Below, in pieces: positions 1-6,325 of a stretch of 7,748 nt of DNA. The stretch comes from Deltaproteobacteria bacterium. GTDB lineage: Bacteria > Desulfobacterota > Binatia > UBA9968. The DNA is taken from assembly GCA_020027655.1 (NCBI GenBank), contig JAHKKJ010000156.1, forward strand, positions 1 to 7,748, in the 5' to 3' direction. A program made the position numbers and the translations under genes. Every line of letters begins with the position of its first letter. Position 1 is the stretch's first letter. The notes beneath the pieces were generated by a model. It was not told where the DNA came from. It was given only the letters and a program-made list of their open reading frames with translations, and did no database searches.

Positions 1-2237
1 AACCGCACATGGTACCCCAAACGTTCCAGCAGCCTAGTCGCGGAGATGGCGACGTTGGGCGTATTGAAATTATTAAAGGTGTCATGAAAGAGAACAACCA
101 CCCCTTTCGCCCCTTCGCCGTCTGCCTTGTGGTCATCAAACCAATCTTCGAACGTGACGCCGGCGAACTGGGGTAAGGGCCTCCTGCGGTCGATACCGGC
201 AAATTTCTCCATAAACCAGCGATTCAATCTTGAACCTACGATCCAGTTTGACAATGGCGCAAATTGCGAACCGATACGGTTTAACCGCTCGATGCCGCCG
301 AACATACGATTGCGAAGCTCATACTTGAGCTTTGCCATGTCCACGTTGGAGGGACACTCCGCTTTGCAGGCCTTGCATTCCAAGCAAAGATCCATCACAT
401 CATAGAGCCGTTTGCCGGTGAATTCTTCTTTCGGGACTTTCCCCGAGAGCACTGCGCGAAGCGCATTGGCTCTGCCGCGGGTCGAATGCTCTTCGTCCAA
501 GGTGCCCATGTAAGACGGGCACATGGTGCCGTCGAGTTTCTTGCGGCACTCGCCCATGCCGCTGCACATCTCTACGGCCCTGACAAAACCGCCTTGGCCG
601 CTGAAATCCAAGGTCGTATCCGGTTGCCAGGTCTTGTACTGCGGATTGATCTTCAGCGACTCTGTCATCGCAGGGGAGTCGACAATCTTTCCCGGGTTCA
701 TGAGACTGTTTGGATCAAACACTCGCTTCACTTGACGAAAGGCTTCATAGAGAACCGCTCCAAAAAGCTTTTTGTTGAAATGGCTGCGCGCCAAGCCATC
801 GCCATGTTCACCCGACATAGCGCCATTGTACTCAAGGACTAGATCTGAAATCGCGTTAGCGATCGAAACCATCTTGGTCATCTCGCTGTGTTCCTTGAGG
901 TTGATCAGCGGGCGAATATGCATGCAGCCGACGGAACAATGCCCATAGTAGCCGGCAATGGCATCGTGACCGGCAATAATCTCTCTGAAACGTTTGATGA
1001 ACTCCGGAAGCTGCGCCGGCGCGACGGCAGTGTCTTCGACGAACGCGATCGGCTTTTTGTCGCCCTTAGTCCCGAGAAGCAATCCCAGTCCGGCCTTTCT
1101 TACTCCCCATATCGCTTTCACCTCTTCAGGCTTGAATGCCAGGCTGGCGGCATAGCCGATTTGCTCTCTCTTTCGAAGTTCTTCGAGTCTGTAGACCTGC
1201 TCCCTGACCGCGTCTTCAGTTTCACCCGCATATTCCACCATCAACAGAGAATCAGGATTCCCCTGCACAAAGCCCAGCTTCCTCGATTGCTCGATATTAC
1301 CTCGGGCCAAGTTGAGAATCATCTTATCGGTGGATTCCATCGCATAAGGCGCAGTTTGCAAAACTACTTGAGAGCATTCCAATGCTTCTTGATCGCTGTA
1401 GAAGTGAATGACATCCATGGCCGTCCACTTGGGTTTCGGAACAAGACGCATCTTGGCCTCGACTACCGTAGCCAAGGTCCCTTCGGAGCCGACAAGAATG
1501 CGCGACAGGTTGAAGGGCTGGGGCTTGATGAACTCATCGAGATTATAGCCGGAGACTCGGCGCATGATCTTGGGATAGCGCGCCAGGATTTCGTCCTTAT
1601 GTTCTCGCGCAAGGCGCGCAATCTCCCGGTAGACTCGGCCCTCGAGTGTGTCCGCCCTGCTCTTAGCCTCCATCGATTCGACGGATAAATCCTTCAGCAC
1701 TACTTCGCTGCCATCGGAGAGCAAGACGGTGAGCTCCAAGACGTGATCCAGAGTCTTGCCGTAGGTAAGCGAATGAGCGCCGGCAGAGTTGTTGCCGATC
1801 ATGCCGCCGATGGTGGCCCGGTTTGACGTCGAGGTGTCGGGGCCGAATTGAAGTCCCATCGGACGGACGTGAGCGTTGAGCTCGTCCTGAACGAGTCCCG
1901 GTTGGACACGGCACCAGAGTTCTTCCTGGTTCACCTCCAGAACGTTCTGCATGTACTTCGAGAAGTCGAGCACAATGGCGTGCCCCACCGCCTGCCCCGC
2001 AAGGGAAGTGCCGCCGCCGCGAGGTAATACCGGCACTTGGAACTTGTTGGCGATTTCGATCACCGCTTGTACGTCGCCCTTGTGACGCGGCACGACGACG
2101 CCGATGGGCTCAATCTGGTAGATGGAGGCATCCGTGGAATAGAGCAGACGGGAGTAATGGTCGAAATGAATGTCTCCTTCAATCCGTTTCCTGAGTTCGG
2201 CCACAATTTCATGATCCCTGGTGGAATTCGCACTCAT
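1..2237 (-). CDS. FAD-linked oxidase / iron-sulfur fusion protein (GlcD-GlcF type, YdiJ-like), 3' end missing
   Basis: Probable membrane-associated, FAD-dependent dehydrogenase of a 2-hydroxyacid (D-lactate, glycolate or D-2-hydroxyglutarate are the usual family substrates) that passes electrons through iron-sulfur clusters to the respiratory chain. 745 codons are visible without a frameshift. The FAD-binding (PCMH-type) domain spans roughly residues 40-190, with PRGGGTSLAGQ at 72-82. The FAD-oxidase C-terminal domain follows to about 510, with HCSVGCMHIRP at 433-443 and SGEHGDG at 475-481. The GlcF-like part has CSGMGEC at 558-564, GTMCPSY near 570-576, DEEHSTRGR at 581-589, and a 4Fe-4S motif with Cys 618, 621, 624 and 628. 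The start of a cysteine-rich (CCG-type) domain is cut by the window edge. Fused family members are about 950-1020 residues, so roughly a quarter is missing. The ATG is preceded by AAGGGG at good spacing. The gene lies 45 bases downstream of the uracil-DNA glycosylase gene on the same strand. The family is secure; the substrate is not. Confidence 0.95.
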   Translation of the reverse strand, partial: MSANSTRDHEIVAELRKRIEGDIHFDHYSRLLYSTDASIYQIEPIGVVVPRHKGDVQAVIEIANKFQVPVLPRGGGTSLAGQAVGHAIVLDFSKYMQNVLEVNQEELWCRVQPGLVQDELNAHVRPMGLQFGPDTSTSNRATIGGMIGNNSAGAHSLTYGKTLDHVLELTVLLSDGSEVVLKDLSVESMEAKSRADTLEGRVYREIARLAREHKDEILARYPKIMRRVSGYNLDEFIKPQPFNLSRILVGSEGTLATVVEAKMRLVPKPKWTAMDVIHFYSDQEALECSQVVLQTAPYAMESTDKMILNLARGNIEQSRKLGFVQGNPDSLLMVEYAGETEDAVREQVYRLEELRKREQIGYAASLAFKPEEVKAIWGVRKAGLGLLLGTKGDKKPIAFVEDTAVAPAQLPEFIKRFREIIAGHDAIAGYYGHCSVGCMHIRPLINLKEHSEMTKMVSIANAISDLVLEYNGAMSGEHGDGLARSHFNKKLFGAVLYEAFRQVKRVFDPNSLMNPGKIVDSPAMTESLKINPQYKTWQPDTTLDFSGQGGFVRAVEMCSGMGECRKKLDGTMCPSYMGTLDEEHSTRGRANALRAVLSGKVPKEEFTGKRLYDVMDLCLECKACKAECPSNVDMAKLKYELRNRMFGGIERLNRIGSQFAPLSNWIVGSRLNRWFMEKFAGIDRRRPLPQFAGVTFEDWFDDHKADGEGAKGVVVLFHDTFNNFNTPNVAISATRLLERLGYHVR

Positions 2238-2244
2238 ATTTGTA

Positions 2245-2250
2245 CCCCTT
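2245..2250 (-). promoter_or_regulatory. Ribosome binding site of the FAD/Fe-S oxidase
   Basis: Read on the minus strand this is AAGGGG, seven bases before the ATG at 2237. It supports that start codon. It also means the oxidase can be translated independently even if it shares a transcript with the glycosylase gene upstream. Confidence 0.7.
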
Positions 2251-2282
2251 CAATCATGTCATACAACCACACTAGAAAAGGA

Positions 2283-2966
2283 TCAATCAGCCAGCGCCGC
2301 TCGCGCGCGCGCGAAAATATTGTGAAACATCGGCCGCGTGAGTTTTCCGGTGAACGTATTTTGCTGGCTGGGATGATACGAGCAAATTAACGTCAGACCA
2401 TTCGGCAGCACAATTGATGCGCCATGCCCAAACCGCGGGCGTGGTTTGGCCACCGCCCCGCCGTTCTGTTGATGCGCTGCAAGAAAGGAATCGAAGGCAA
2501 TCTTTCCCAGCGCGATGACCACCCGGAGGCTTCCAAACAGTTTGAGCTCTTCAACGAGGTAAGGCCGGCAGCGCTCGAATTCAACTCTGCTCGGTTTATT
2601 CTCCGGCGGCGCGCACCGGACAGCTGCGGTAATATAGCAATCCGTCAGTTTCAGACCGTCATCGCGGTGAATCGAGTCCGGCTGATTAGCAAATCCCGCG
2701 GCATGAAGCGCTCCGTAGAGCCAGTCGCCGCTCCGATCTCCCGTAAATATTCTGCCGGTGCGATTGCCCCCATGCGCTGCCGGCGCCAACCCCACGATAA
2801 GCAGCCGTGCATTAGCATCGCCGAACCCCGGTAAAGGTCTCGCCCAATATCTTTTGCCTTGGTACCGCCGCGGTGGTTCTTTGGCGACTGCTTCGCGCCA
2901 GCGCACGAGCCGCGGGCATTTGCGGCAAGCGGTGATCCTTTGTTGAAGTTGTTGAAGACCATCCAT
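2283..2966 (-). CDS. Uracil-DNA glycosylase, family 5 (UDGb type, 4Fe-4S)
   Basis: A 227-residue cytoplasmic base-excision repair enzyme. Family 5 enzymes remove uracil, and often other deaminated bases such as hypoxanthine, from DNA. Motif 1, GLAPAAHGGNRTGR, is at residues 59-72, followed by FTGDRSGDWL to 83. It lacks the polar catalytic Asp or Asn of other UDG families, which is typical of family 5. The second motif, HPSQQNTFTG, is at 198-207. The iron-sulfur ligands appear to be C14 and C17 (CRKC) with C118 and C133 (C-x14-C). The length is normal for the family. The start must lie before C14, and the only in-frame ATG there is at 2966; an in-frame stop lies a few codons upstream. No strong ribosome binding site precedes it, so translation may be weak. 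It is the first gene of a possible two-gene unit with the FAD/Fe-S oxidase. Confidence 0.94.
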   Translation of the reverse strand: MDGLQQLQQRITACRKCPRLVRWREAVAKEPPRRYQGKRYWARPLPGFGDANARLLIVGLAPAAHGGNRTGRIFTGDRSGDWLYGALHAAGFANQPDSIHRDDGLKLTDCYITAAVRCAPPENKPSRVEFERCRPYLVEELKLFGSLRVVIALGKIAFDSFLAAHQQNGGAVAKPRPRFGHGASIVLPNGLTLICSYHPSQQNTFTGKLTRPMFHNIFARARAALAD

Positions 2967-3179
2967 GGCTGTCTGTTAGCACAAAGACGGGCCTATGGTC
3001 CATGTCGCTCTTCATCGTCTTTGTTAGTGTATGCAACCTCCAACTCTTGTGTAGGCTTATCCGGACTTTTTTATGTGCGCTCACCTTTATATCGCCAGAC
3101 CAAGAAAAATTTCTTGTCTCTGATTTCTTACTAAGAATTCCCTCAATAGACCCTGTAGGCATAAGAGGGGGACATCGAT
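2967..3179. other. Divergent intergenic region
   Basis: This AT-richer spacer separates the minus-strand glycosylase gene from the plus-strand genes and should hold the promoters for both directions. I see no promoter clear enough to name. It does contain two AAGAA/TTCTT palindromes, listed separately. Several overlapping open frames cross it in different frames, but none has a ribosome binding site or a recognisable protein. Confidence 0.5.
3101..3137. repeat. Pair of short palindromes, possible operator
   Basis: Two nearby inverted repeats share the same half-site. The first, at 3101-3116, is CAAGAAA-AA-TTTCTTG, fully symmetric. The second, at 3125-3137, is TTCTT-ACT-AAGAA. Eight bases separate them. 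They sit in the divergent spacer where a regulator could control transcription. The sequence is AT-rich, so chance is possible, and no regulator gene lies in the window. Confidence 0.35.
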
Positions 3180-3329
3180 ATGACAAATAAAACTTTTCTA
3201 GTCATTCACTCCGCAAAAGCAAGAAGCTGGAACAAGGATTGCTCGGGGGTGAGGGTAGCGCTCTTTCAGTACCATCGACGGCTATCGCGAGGCGCGCTCT
3301 CAAACCATCACAAACTACAAGTTCGATAG
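3180..3329 (+). CDS. Possible small ORF of 49 codons
   Basis: ATG at 3180 follows AGAGGGGG (3164-3171) with eight bases between, a good ribosome binding site. The frame stays open for 49 codons to TAG. The predicted peptide begins MTNKTFLVIHS and is rich in basic residues and histidine, with no transmembrane segment and no family I recognise. It ends 21 bases before the start of the Fn3/Ig protein gene and could be a leader ORF translated ahead of it. The later part reads like random sequence, so it could also be a chance ORF or the remnant of a decayed gene. Confidence 0.3.
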   Translation: MTNKTFLVIHSAKARSWNKDCSGVRVALFQYHRRLSRGALSNHHKLQVR

Positions 3330-3350
3330 TTTCGTACAGGGAGGAAAAGA

Positions 3351-4004
3351 ATGATCTCCAACCGAAGCCGCTTTCAATCGCTCTGTCACACTTTTTTATT
3401 CATTGTTGCAACCATGATCTGGCACGAAAAGATCGATGCCGCGTCACTCCAACTAACTTGGGCTGACAATTCTCAGAACGAAGATGGTTTTGATATTGAG
3501 CGTAAAGCGGGTACCAATGGCGTGTTTTTAGCGCTCCTAACCGTGGAGGCTAATCAAAAGTCGTATACCGACGCCAATCTCTCGAACGGCACAACTTACT
3601 GTTATCGAGTACGCGCCTTCAACAGCATCGGCGGTTCGCCCTACTCCAACGAGGCCTGCGCGACCACTTCTGCTTCGGCGCCAGCCCCAGGACCAAGCGC
3701 CAATACTATTTCCACCAATATCGCCAATGGAGCGGTTCTAAGCGGTTCTGCGGTTATCTGGACGGCCGTTCCTTCCGGCGTTCCGGTTCGCGTCGAATTC
3801 TTCATTGACGGGACTCTTGGCACAACGGAATTGCAATCCCCGTATCAATTCAACGGTGATCCTTCGGGAACTCTCAATACAAACACCCTCGCAAATGGCT
3901 CCCATCAGCTCAAGGTCCGCGCGACCTATACCGACAACTCTATCGCCGAACGAACGGTTGGTGTCACGGTTTCAAATACGCGGCGGCGCGGAAGACACAC
4001 CTAA
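3351..4004 (+). CDS. Probable secreted protein with fibronectin type III and Ig-like domains, possibly truncated
   Basis: A 217-residue protein. ATG follows GGGAGG (3339-3344) at six bases, a strong site. Residues 1-31 look like a signal peptide: basic N-terminus, hydrophobic 14-24, Ala-Ala at 30-31, though the cleavage site is not textbook. Residues about 33-106 form a fibronectin type III domain (LQLTWADNS early, YCYRVRAFNSIGGSPYSN late), with Cys 84 and Cys 103 perhaps a disulfide. A Pro/Ala/Ser linker (107-117) leads to an Ig-like domain, about 124-209, with VEFFIDG and a final VGVTVSN strand. These domains mediate binding outside the cell; I infer no enzyme activity. The end is odd: after the last strand come nine residues, TRRRGRHT preceded by N, encoded by a CGGCGGCGC run, then a stop. 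Family members usually continue into further domains or a Gly/Pro linker, so a frameshift or gene decay is plausible. Confidence 0.85.
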   Translation: MISNRSRFQSLCHTFLFIVATMIWHEKIDAASLQLTWADNSQNEDGFDIERKAGTNGVFLALLTVEANQKSYTDANLSNGTTYCYRVRAFNSIGGSPYSNEACATTSASAPAPGPSANTISTNIANGAVLSGSAVIWTAVPSGVPVRVEFFIDGTLGTTELQSPYQFNGDPSGTLNTNTLANGSHQLKVRATYTDNSIAERTVGVTVSNTRRRGRHT

Positions 4005-4319
4005 TTTTGCTCAAGGCGGGCTATCTTCTCTTCCTTCACCGGTTCATCGCAGCCGTCAATCTCCGCGGGGCGTTTATTCAGTTTTGAGATTGCGCCGTCG
4101 CGCGGAGTACGGGCACTCAAACTCCGTGCATACTCAACACCGTAGAAACAATCATATCGATGCTCACTCTTTGGCATTTTGTTCTTGCCATCACGATACT
4201 TCTTCGTTAGTATTTGACCATTCGCTGGCCGCAACCCACGAAGCGTAAAGCCTTACCATGATGTGCGAGTGGAACCGAACATAACCTTGCAGCAAAGTTT
4301 TTCCCAACCTGACTCGTCG

Positions 4320-4348
4320 TTGACAATACCTCGCGCACCAACTGTTTA
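4320..4348 (+). promoter_or_regulatory. Possible sigma-70 type promoter for the EcsC-like gene
   Basis: A perfect -35 box, TTGACA, lies at 4320-4325. At the standard 17-base spacing the -10 position (4343-4348) reads TGTTTA, a poor match to TATAAT. The placement about 30 bases before the start codon fits a promoter for the next gene, but the weak -10 keeps confidence low. Confidence 0.35.
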
Positions 4349-4369
4349 GGTTTCCAAGAACCCACGTGT

Positions 4370-4374
4370 GGAGG
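4370..4374 (+). promoter_or_regulatory. Ribosome binding site that decides the EcsC-like start
   Basis: GGAGG lies five bases before the ATG at 4380. A GTG at 4368 in the same frame overlaps this site, so it is unlikely to be the real start; the ATG is preferred. Confidence 0.75.
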
Positions 4375-4379
4375 ACCGT

Positions 4380-4991
4380 ATGTTTAGTCACAATCCGCTT
4401 ATCCTCAGGGGCGCCTTACAAGAACGAGAATTGCTGGACAAGCTTTTCCGCATTCTCTTTAAAGTGATCCATGAAATTCCGACAAGCAGCGAGAAGGAAA
4501 CGAGTGAAGCCCTGATCCGATCTCGTAAGCTGATCTCTGAAGCCTCCTTCAAAGCCGCTGCGATTTCCGGAGCCCTCGCGCTGCCGTCCGGTCCCTTGGG
4601 ATGGTTGACGATTCTTCCGGATCTTGCTGCGATCTGGCGGCTGCAGGCACAAATGGTCGCCGACATCGGCGGCGCGTTCGGCAAAAAAGGAAAGCTCACG
4701 GAAGAATCGATGATCTACTGTTTGTTCCGCCACGCCACCGCGCAGGTCGTGCGCGACCTCGTGACACGCATGGGGGAAAGAGTTGTCGTACAGCGCGGCT
4801 CGTTGCGAGTGGCTGAAAACGTGTTGGAGAGCATCGGGATCAAGCTCGTTCACCGCGTGGCGCGTGGCGGTCTCTGGCGACTCCTGCCTGCCATCGGCGC
4901 TCTGGTGGTCGCGGGCTACGCCTATTACGACACCGACCAGGTCGGCCAAACCGCCATCGAGTTCTTTAGCAAAGATATCGAGTTCAAGTAA
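4380..4991 (+). CDS. EcsC-like putative membrane-associated protein
   Basis: A 203-residue protein of unknown function resembling the EcsC / DUF697-like group of small helical, membrane-associated proteins. The N-terminal 55 residues are charged and helical (ILFKVIHEIPTSS, then LIRSRKLISEASF). Residues about 58-85 are a Gly/Pro-rich hydrophobic segment (SGALALPSGPLGWLTILPDL), followed by IWRLQAQMVADIGGAFGKK at 85-103; the Leu-Pro-Asp-Leu turn and the helix ending near a Lys-rich loop are the features resembling EcsC. A second hydrophobic stretch, about 165-183 (LWRLLPAIGALVVAGYAYY), could cross or lie in the membrane. There is no signal peptide and no catalytic motif I recognise. It appears monocistronic: a gene-poor stretch lies before it and a CGAAA-rich inverted repeat begins ten bases after its stop. 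That it is a real gene is well supported; the family link is tentative and no function should be assumed. Confidence 0.8.
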   Translation: MFSHNPLILRGALQERELLDKLFRILFKVIHEIPTSSEKETSEALIRSRKLISEASFKAAAISGALALPSGPLGWLTILPDLAAIWRLQAQMVADIGGAFGKKGKLTEESMIYCLFRHATAQVVRDLVTRMGERVVVQRGSLRVAENVLESIGIKLVHRVARGGLWRLLPAIGALVVAGYAYYDTDQVGQTAIEFFSKDIEFK

Positions 4992-5000
4992 TCGTGCTCC

Positions 5001-5144
5001 AAATTCGAAACTCGAAATCCGAAATGCGAAACAATTTCAAATGGTCAAAAATCAGAAAGGTCCAAACATGCCCGTTTCGGATTTCGTAATTGGGATTTAA
5101 GTCTTTAGGTTTGTTTCGGATTTCGGTATTCGAATTTCGGATTT
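5001..5144. repeat. CGAAA-rich inverted-repeat element
   Basis: Arms of 34 bases at 5001-5034 and 5111-5144 are inverted copies matching at 29 of 34 positions by my alignment, with 76 bases between. Each arm is built from repeated TCGAAA / CCGAAA units (for example CTCGAAATCCGAAAT on the left). The interior holds another GTTTCGGATTTCG copy at 5074-5086, so several foldings are possible. It starts ten bases after the EcsC-like stop codon. Its placement fits a dispersed REP/MITE-like intergenic repeat, perhaps also ending transcription. I recall similar CGAAATCCGAAA tracts in metagenomic bacterial genomes, but copy number cannot be seen here. Confidence 0.75.
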
Positions 5145-5172
5145 TGTTGCGCTAGCTTCTTGCCGCGATAAA
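5144..5172 (+). promoter_or_regulatory. Weak candidate promoter for the methyltransferase gene
   Basis: TTGTTG (5144-5149) and GATAAA (5167-5172) are separated by 17 bases and lie upstream of the methyltransferase gene, next to the inverted repeat. Each box matches the sigma-70 consensus only partly, so this is a suggestion only. Confidence 0.25.
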
Positions 5173-5245
5173 CATTGGTGAAGTGGTTCTGTCGAACATT
5201 CAAAACGTAAGAAACTAAAAGATACGCATGGAGGAAGGCAATCAG

Positions 5246-5860
5246 ATGAAACGATGGCCTCGGGTTTTATTCTTGGTCTCTGTAACTCTATTCGTGACAA
5301 TCGGCGGCATGGAATTTGACTCGGACGGCGATGATTCCGTCGGCCTCGCTTATGCGGAGGAGCAGGACCGCGACTCGACGTATATCGCTCCGTTCGTGCC
5401 CACACCCCAAGAAGTGGTCGATCGGATGCTGGACTTGGCTCAAGTCAGCCAGGGGGACCTTCTTTACGATCTTGGATCGGGAGATGGAAGAATCGTGATT
5501 ACAGCGGCCAGACGATACGGGGCCCAGGCCGTTGGTTTTGAGATCGACCCTGCGCTGGTGACACATTCAAAGCGCAATATCAAAGAAGCCGGCGTGGAGG
5601 CTCTTGCCGAAATTCGCGAGCAGGACGTCCGCGCCGTGGACCTATCGCCTGCCAGCGTGGTGACGATGTATCTGTATCCGGGAGCCAACCTGCGCCTGAG
5701 AGCCGCGATCATGCGCCAGTTGAAGCCGGGCTCCAGGGTGGTTTCTCACGACTTTAGCATGGGGGATTGGCAGCCCGATCGGGTGGAGCGGATCACCGAT
5801 TCGGCCGGCTTCGTGCGAACGATCTATCTTTGGCGCATTGGAGATTCGAGCGCGCGTTGA
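5246..5860 (+). CDS. Class I SAM-dependent methyltransferase with N-terminal hydrophobic (export or anchor) segment
   Basis: A 204-residue protein with a compact Rossmann-type methyltransferase fold. Motif I is YDLGSGDGR at residues 74-82, where the Gly-rich loop binds S-adenosylmethionine. The acidic residue closing strand 2 is E99 in VGFEIDP. The VVTMYLYPGANLRLR segment and the RVVSHDFSMGDW segment follow, as in a widespread group of small methyltransferases with the lead-in PFVPTPQEVVDRML (here 49-62). The acceptor is unknown. The N-terminus is MKRW followed by hydrophobic residues 7-19, then an acidic stretch (FDSDGDD, 24-30) and LAYAEE at 34-39, where a signal peptidase could cut after A37. 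This suggests export or a membrane anchor, odd for an enzyme using cytoplasmic SAM. The start at 5246 is chosen because GGAGG and AAGG (5230-5238) precede it; the in-frame ATG at 5228 overlaps that site. It is followed after 108 bases by the small CxxC protein gene. Confidence 0.88.
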   Translation: MKRWPRVLFLVSVTLFVTIGGMEFDSDGDDSVGLAYAEEQDRDSTYIAPFVPTPQEVVDRMLDLAQVSQGDLLYDLGSGDGRIVITAARRYGAQAVGFEIDPALVTHSKRNIKEAGVEALAEIREQDVRAVDLSPASVVTMYLYPGANLRLRAAIMRQLKPGSRVVSHDFSMGDWQPDRVERITDSAGFVRTIYLWRIGDSSAR

Positions 5861-5968
5861 GATGATGGGCTTGCGTCTTTATCTCTGAGAGCGCAAAACA
5901 AACTGGATGTGATGTTGACCAGTCCTTATCTATGCGCCAAAGTAGGCTTAGACAAAGGGGGACTGCCA

Positions 5969-6226
5969 GTGCCTCAATATGACATTTACGTGCGCTGCGT
6001 CGAATGTGGTGCCGTGCATCCCATGCGCATTCGCATTCATTTAGACAACGGTCCGTTGGAGAAACAGAGTATCGCCGAAACTTACCCAGGAAAGACTCGG
6101 CCTCCACAACTTCAGGCGCTCGATGGCCACAAAACCTTATGTTTAAAAACTGGACGAATGTTCATACAAGAAAACCATGATCACATATTCTTAGTACCCA
6201 GCTACAGTTCCGAACGCATCACCTAA
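5969..6226 (+). CDS. Small CxxC protein of unknown function, GTG start
   Basis: An 85-residue protein starting at GTG, which follows AAGGGGG (5955-5961) with seven bases between. The same frame extends to an ATG at 5909, but that has no ribosome binding site and the protein-like part begins at the GTG. It opens MPQYDIYVRCVECGAVHPM, with Cys 10 and Cys 13 in a CxxCG knuckle followed by His 17. A third cysteine at 58 (HKTLCLKTG) and His 54 could complete a metal site, but this is inference. The C-terminal part (GRMFIQENHDHIFLVPS) looks like beta strands. No signal peptide or membrane segment is present, so it is probably cytoplasmic. I do not recognise the family with certainty. Confidence 0.7.
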   Translation: MPQYDIYVRCVECGAVHPMRIRIHLDNGPLEKQSIAETYPGKTRPPQLQALDGHKTLCLKTGRMFIQENHDHIFLVPSYSSERIT

Positions 6227-6325
6227 ACTCGAGTCCCGCTGCAGGTCAAACCCAACATAGACTCTGATTTGAGAAAAAAGTCAGCGGGCTAGCATCCGAA
6301 ATCGGACAATTAGTACAAGCACTGC

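Larger units (their letters stand above)
4005..4379. other. Gene-poor stretch with no convincing gene
   Basis: About 375 bases between the Fn3/Ig gene and the EcsC-like gene. On the plus strand the frame shifted by one base relative to the Fn3/Ig gene stays open to 4248, but its product is rich in Ser, His and Arg with no domain character. On the minus strand a TTG-started frame of 77 codons (4001-4234) overlaps it and has no ribosome binding site. It may be the decayed 3' portion of the Fn3/Ig gene or plain intergenic DNA. The last 60 bases carry the probable promoter of the next gene. Confidence 0.5.

Noticed and set aside
486..842. 118-codon plus-strand open frame
   Set aside because: Antisense shadow of the oxidase region with the Fe-S and GEHGDG motifs.
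888..1688. 266-codon plus-strand open frame
   Set aside because: It is antisense to the intact FAD/Fe-S oxidase, whose motifs run unbroken through this stretch; its product has no recognisable domain.
2424..2834. 136-codon plus-strand open frame
   Set aside because: Antisense to the uracil-DNA glycosylase, which has clear family motifs.
3150..3345. Possible cyclic di-GMP (GEMM) riboswitch before the Fn3/Ig gene
   Set aside because: Considered because such riboswitches often precede surface-protein genes, but the conserved GEMM core sequences are not present.
4001..4234. 77-codon minus-strand frame in the gene-poor stretch
   Set aside because: TTG start, no ribosome binding site, no recognisable domain. 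It cannot be fully excluded, but there is not enough to call it a gene.
4416..4949. 177-codon minus-strand open frame
   Set aside because: Shadow of the EcsC-like gene, which has a strong ribosome binding site and protein-like hydrophobic pattern.
5001..5144. CRISPR-like repeat
   Set aside because: The CGAAA units are short, irregular and arranged as an inverted repeat, with no uniform repeats and spacers and no cas genes nearby.
5871..5896. TTGCG...CGCAA hairpin after the methyltransferase as a terminator
   Set aside because: The stem is only five base pairs with a 16-base loop, and no T-run follows.
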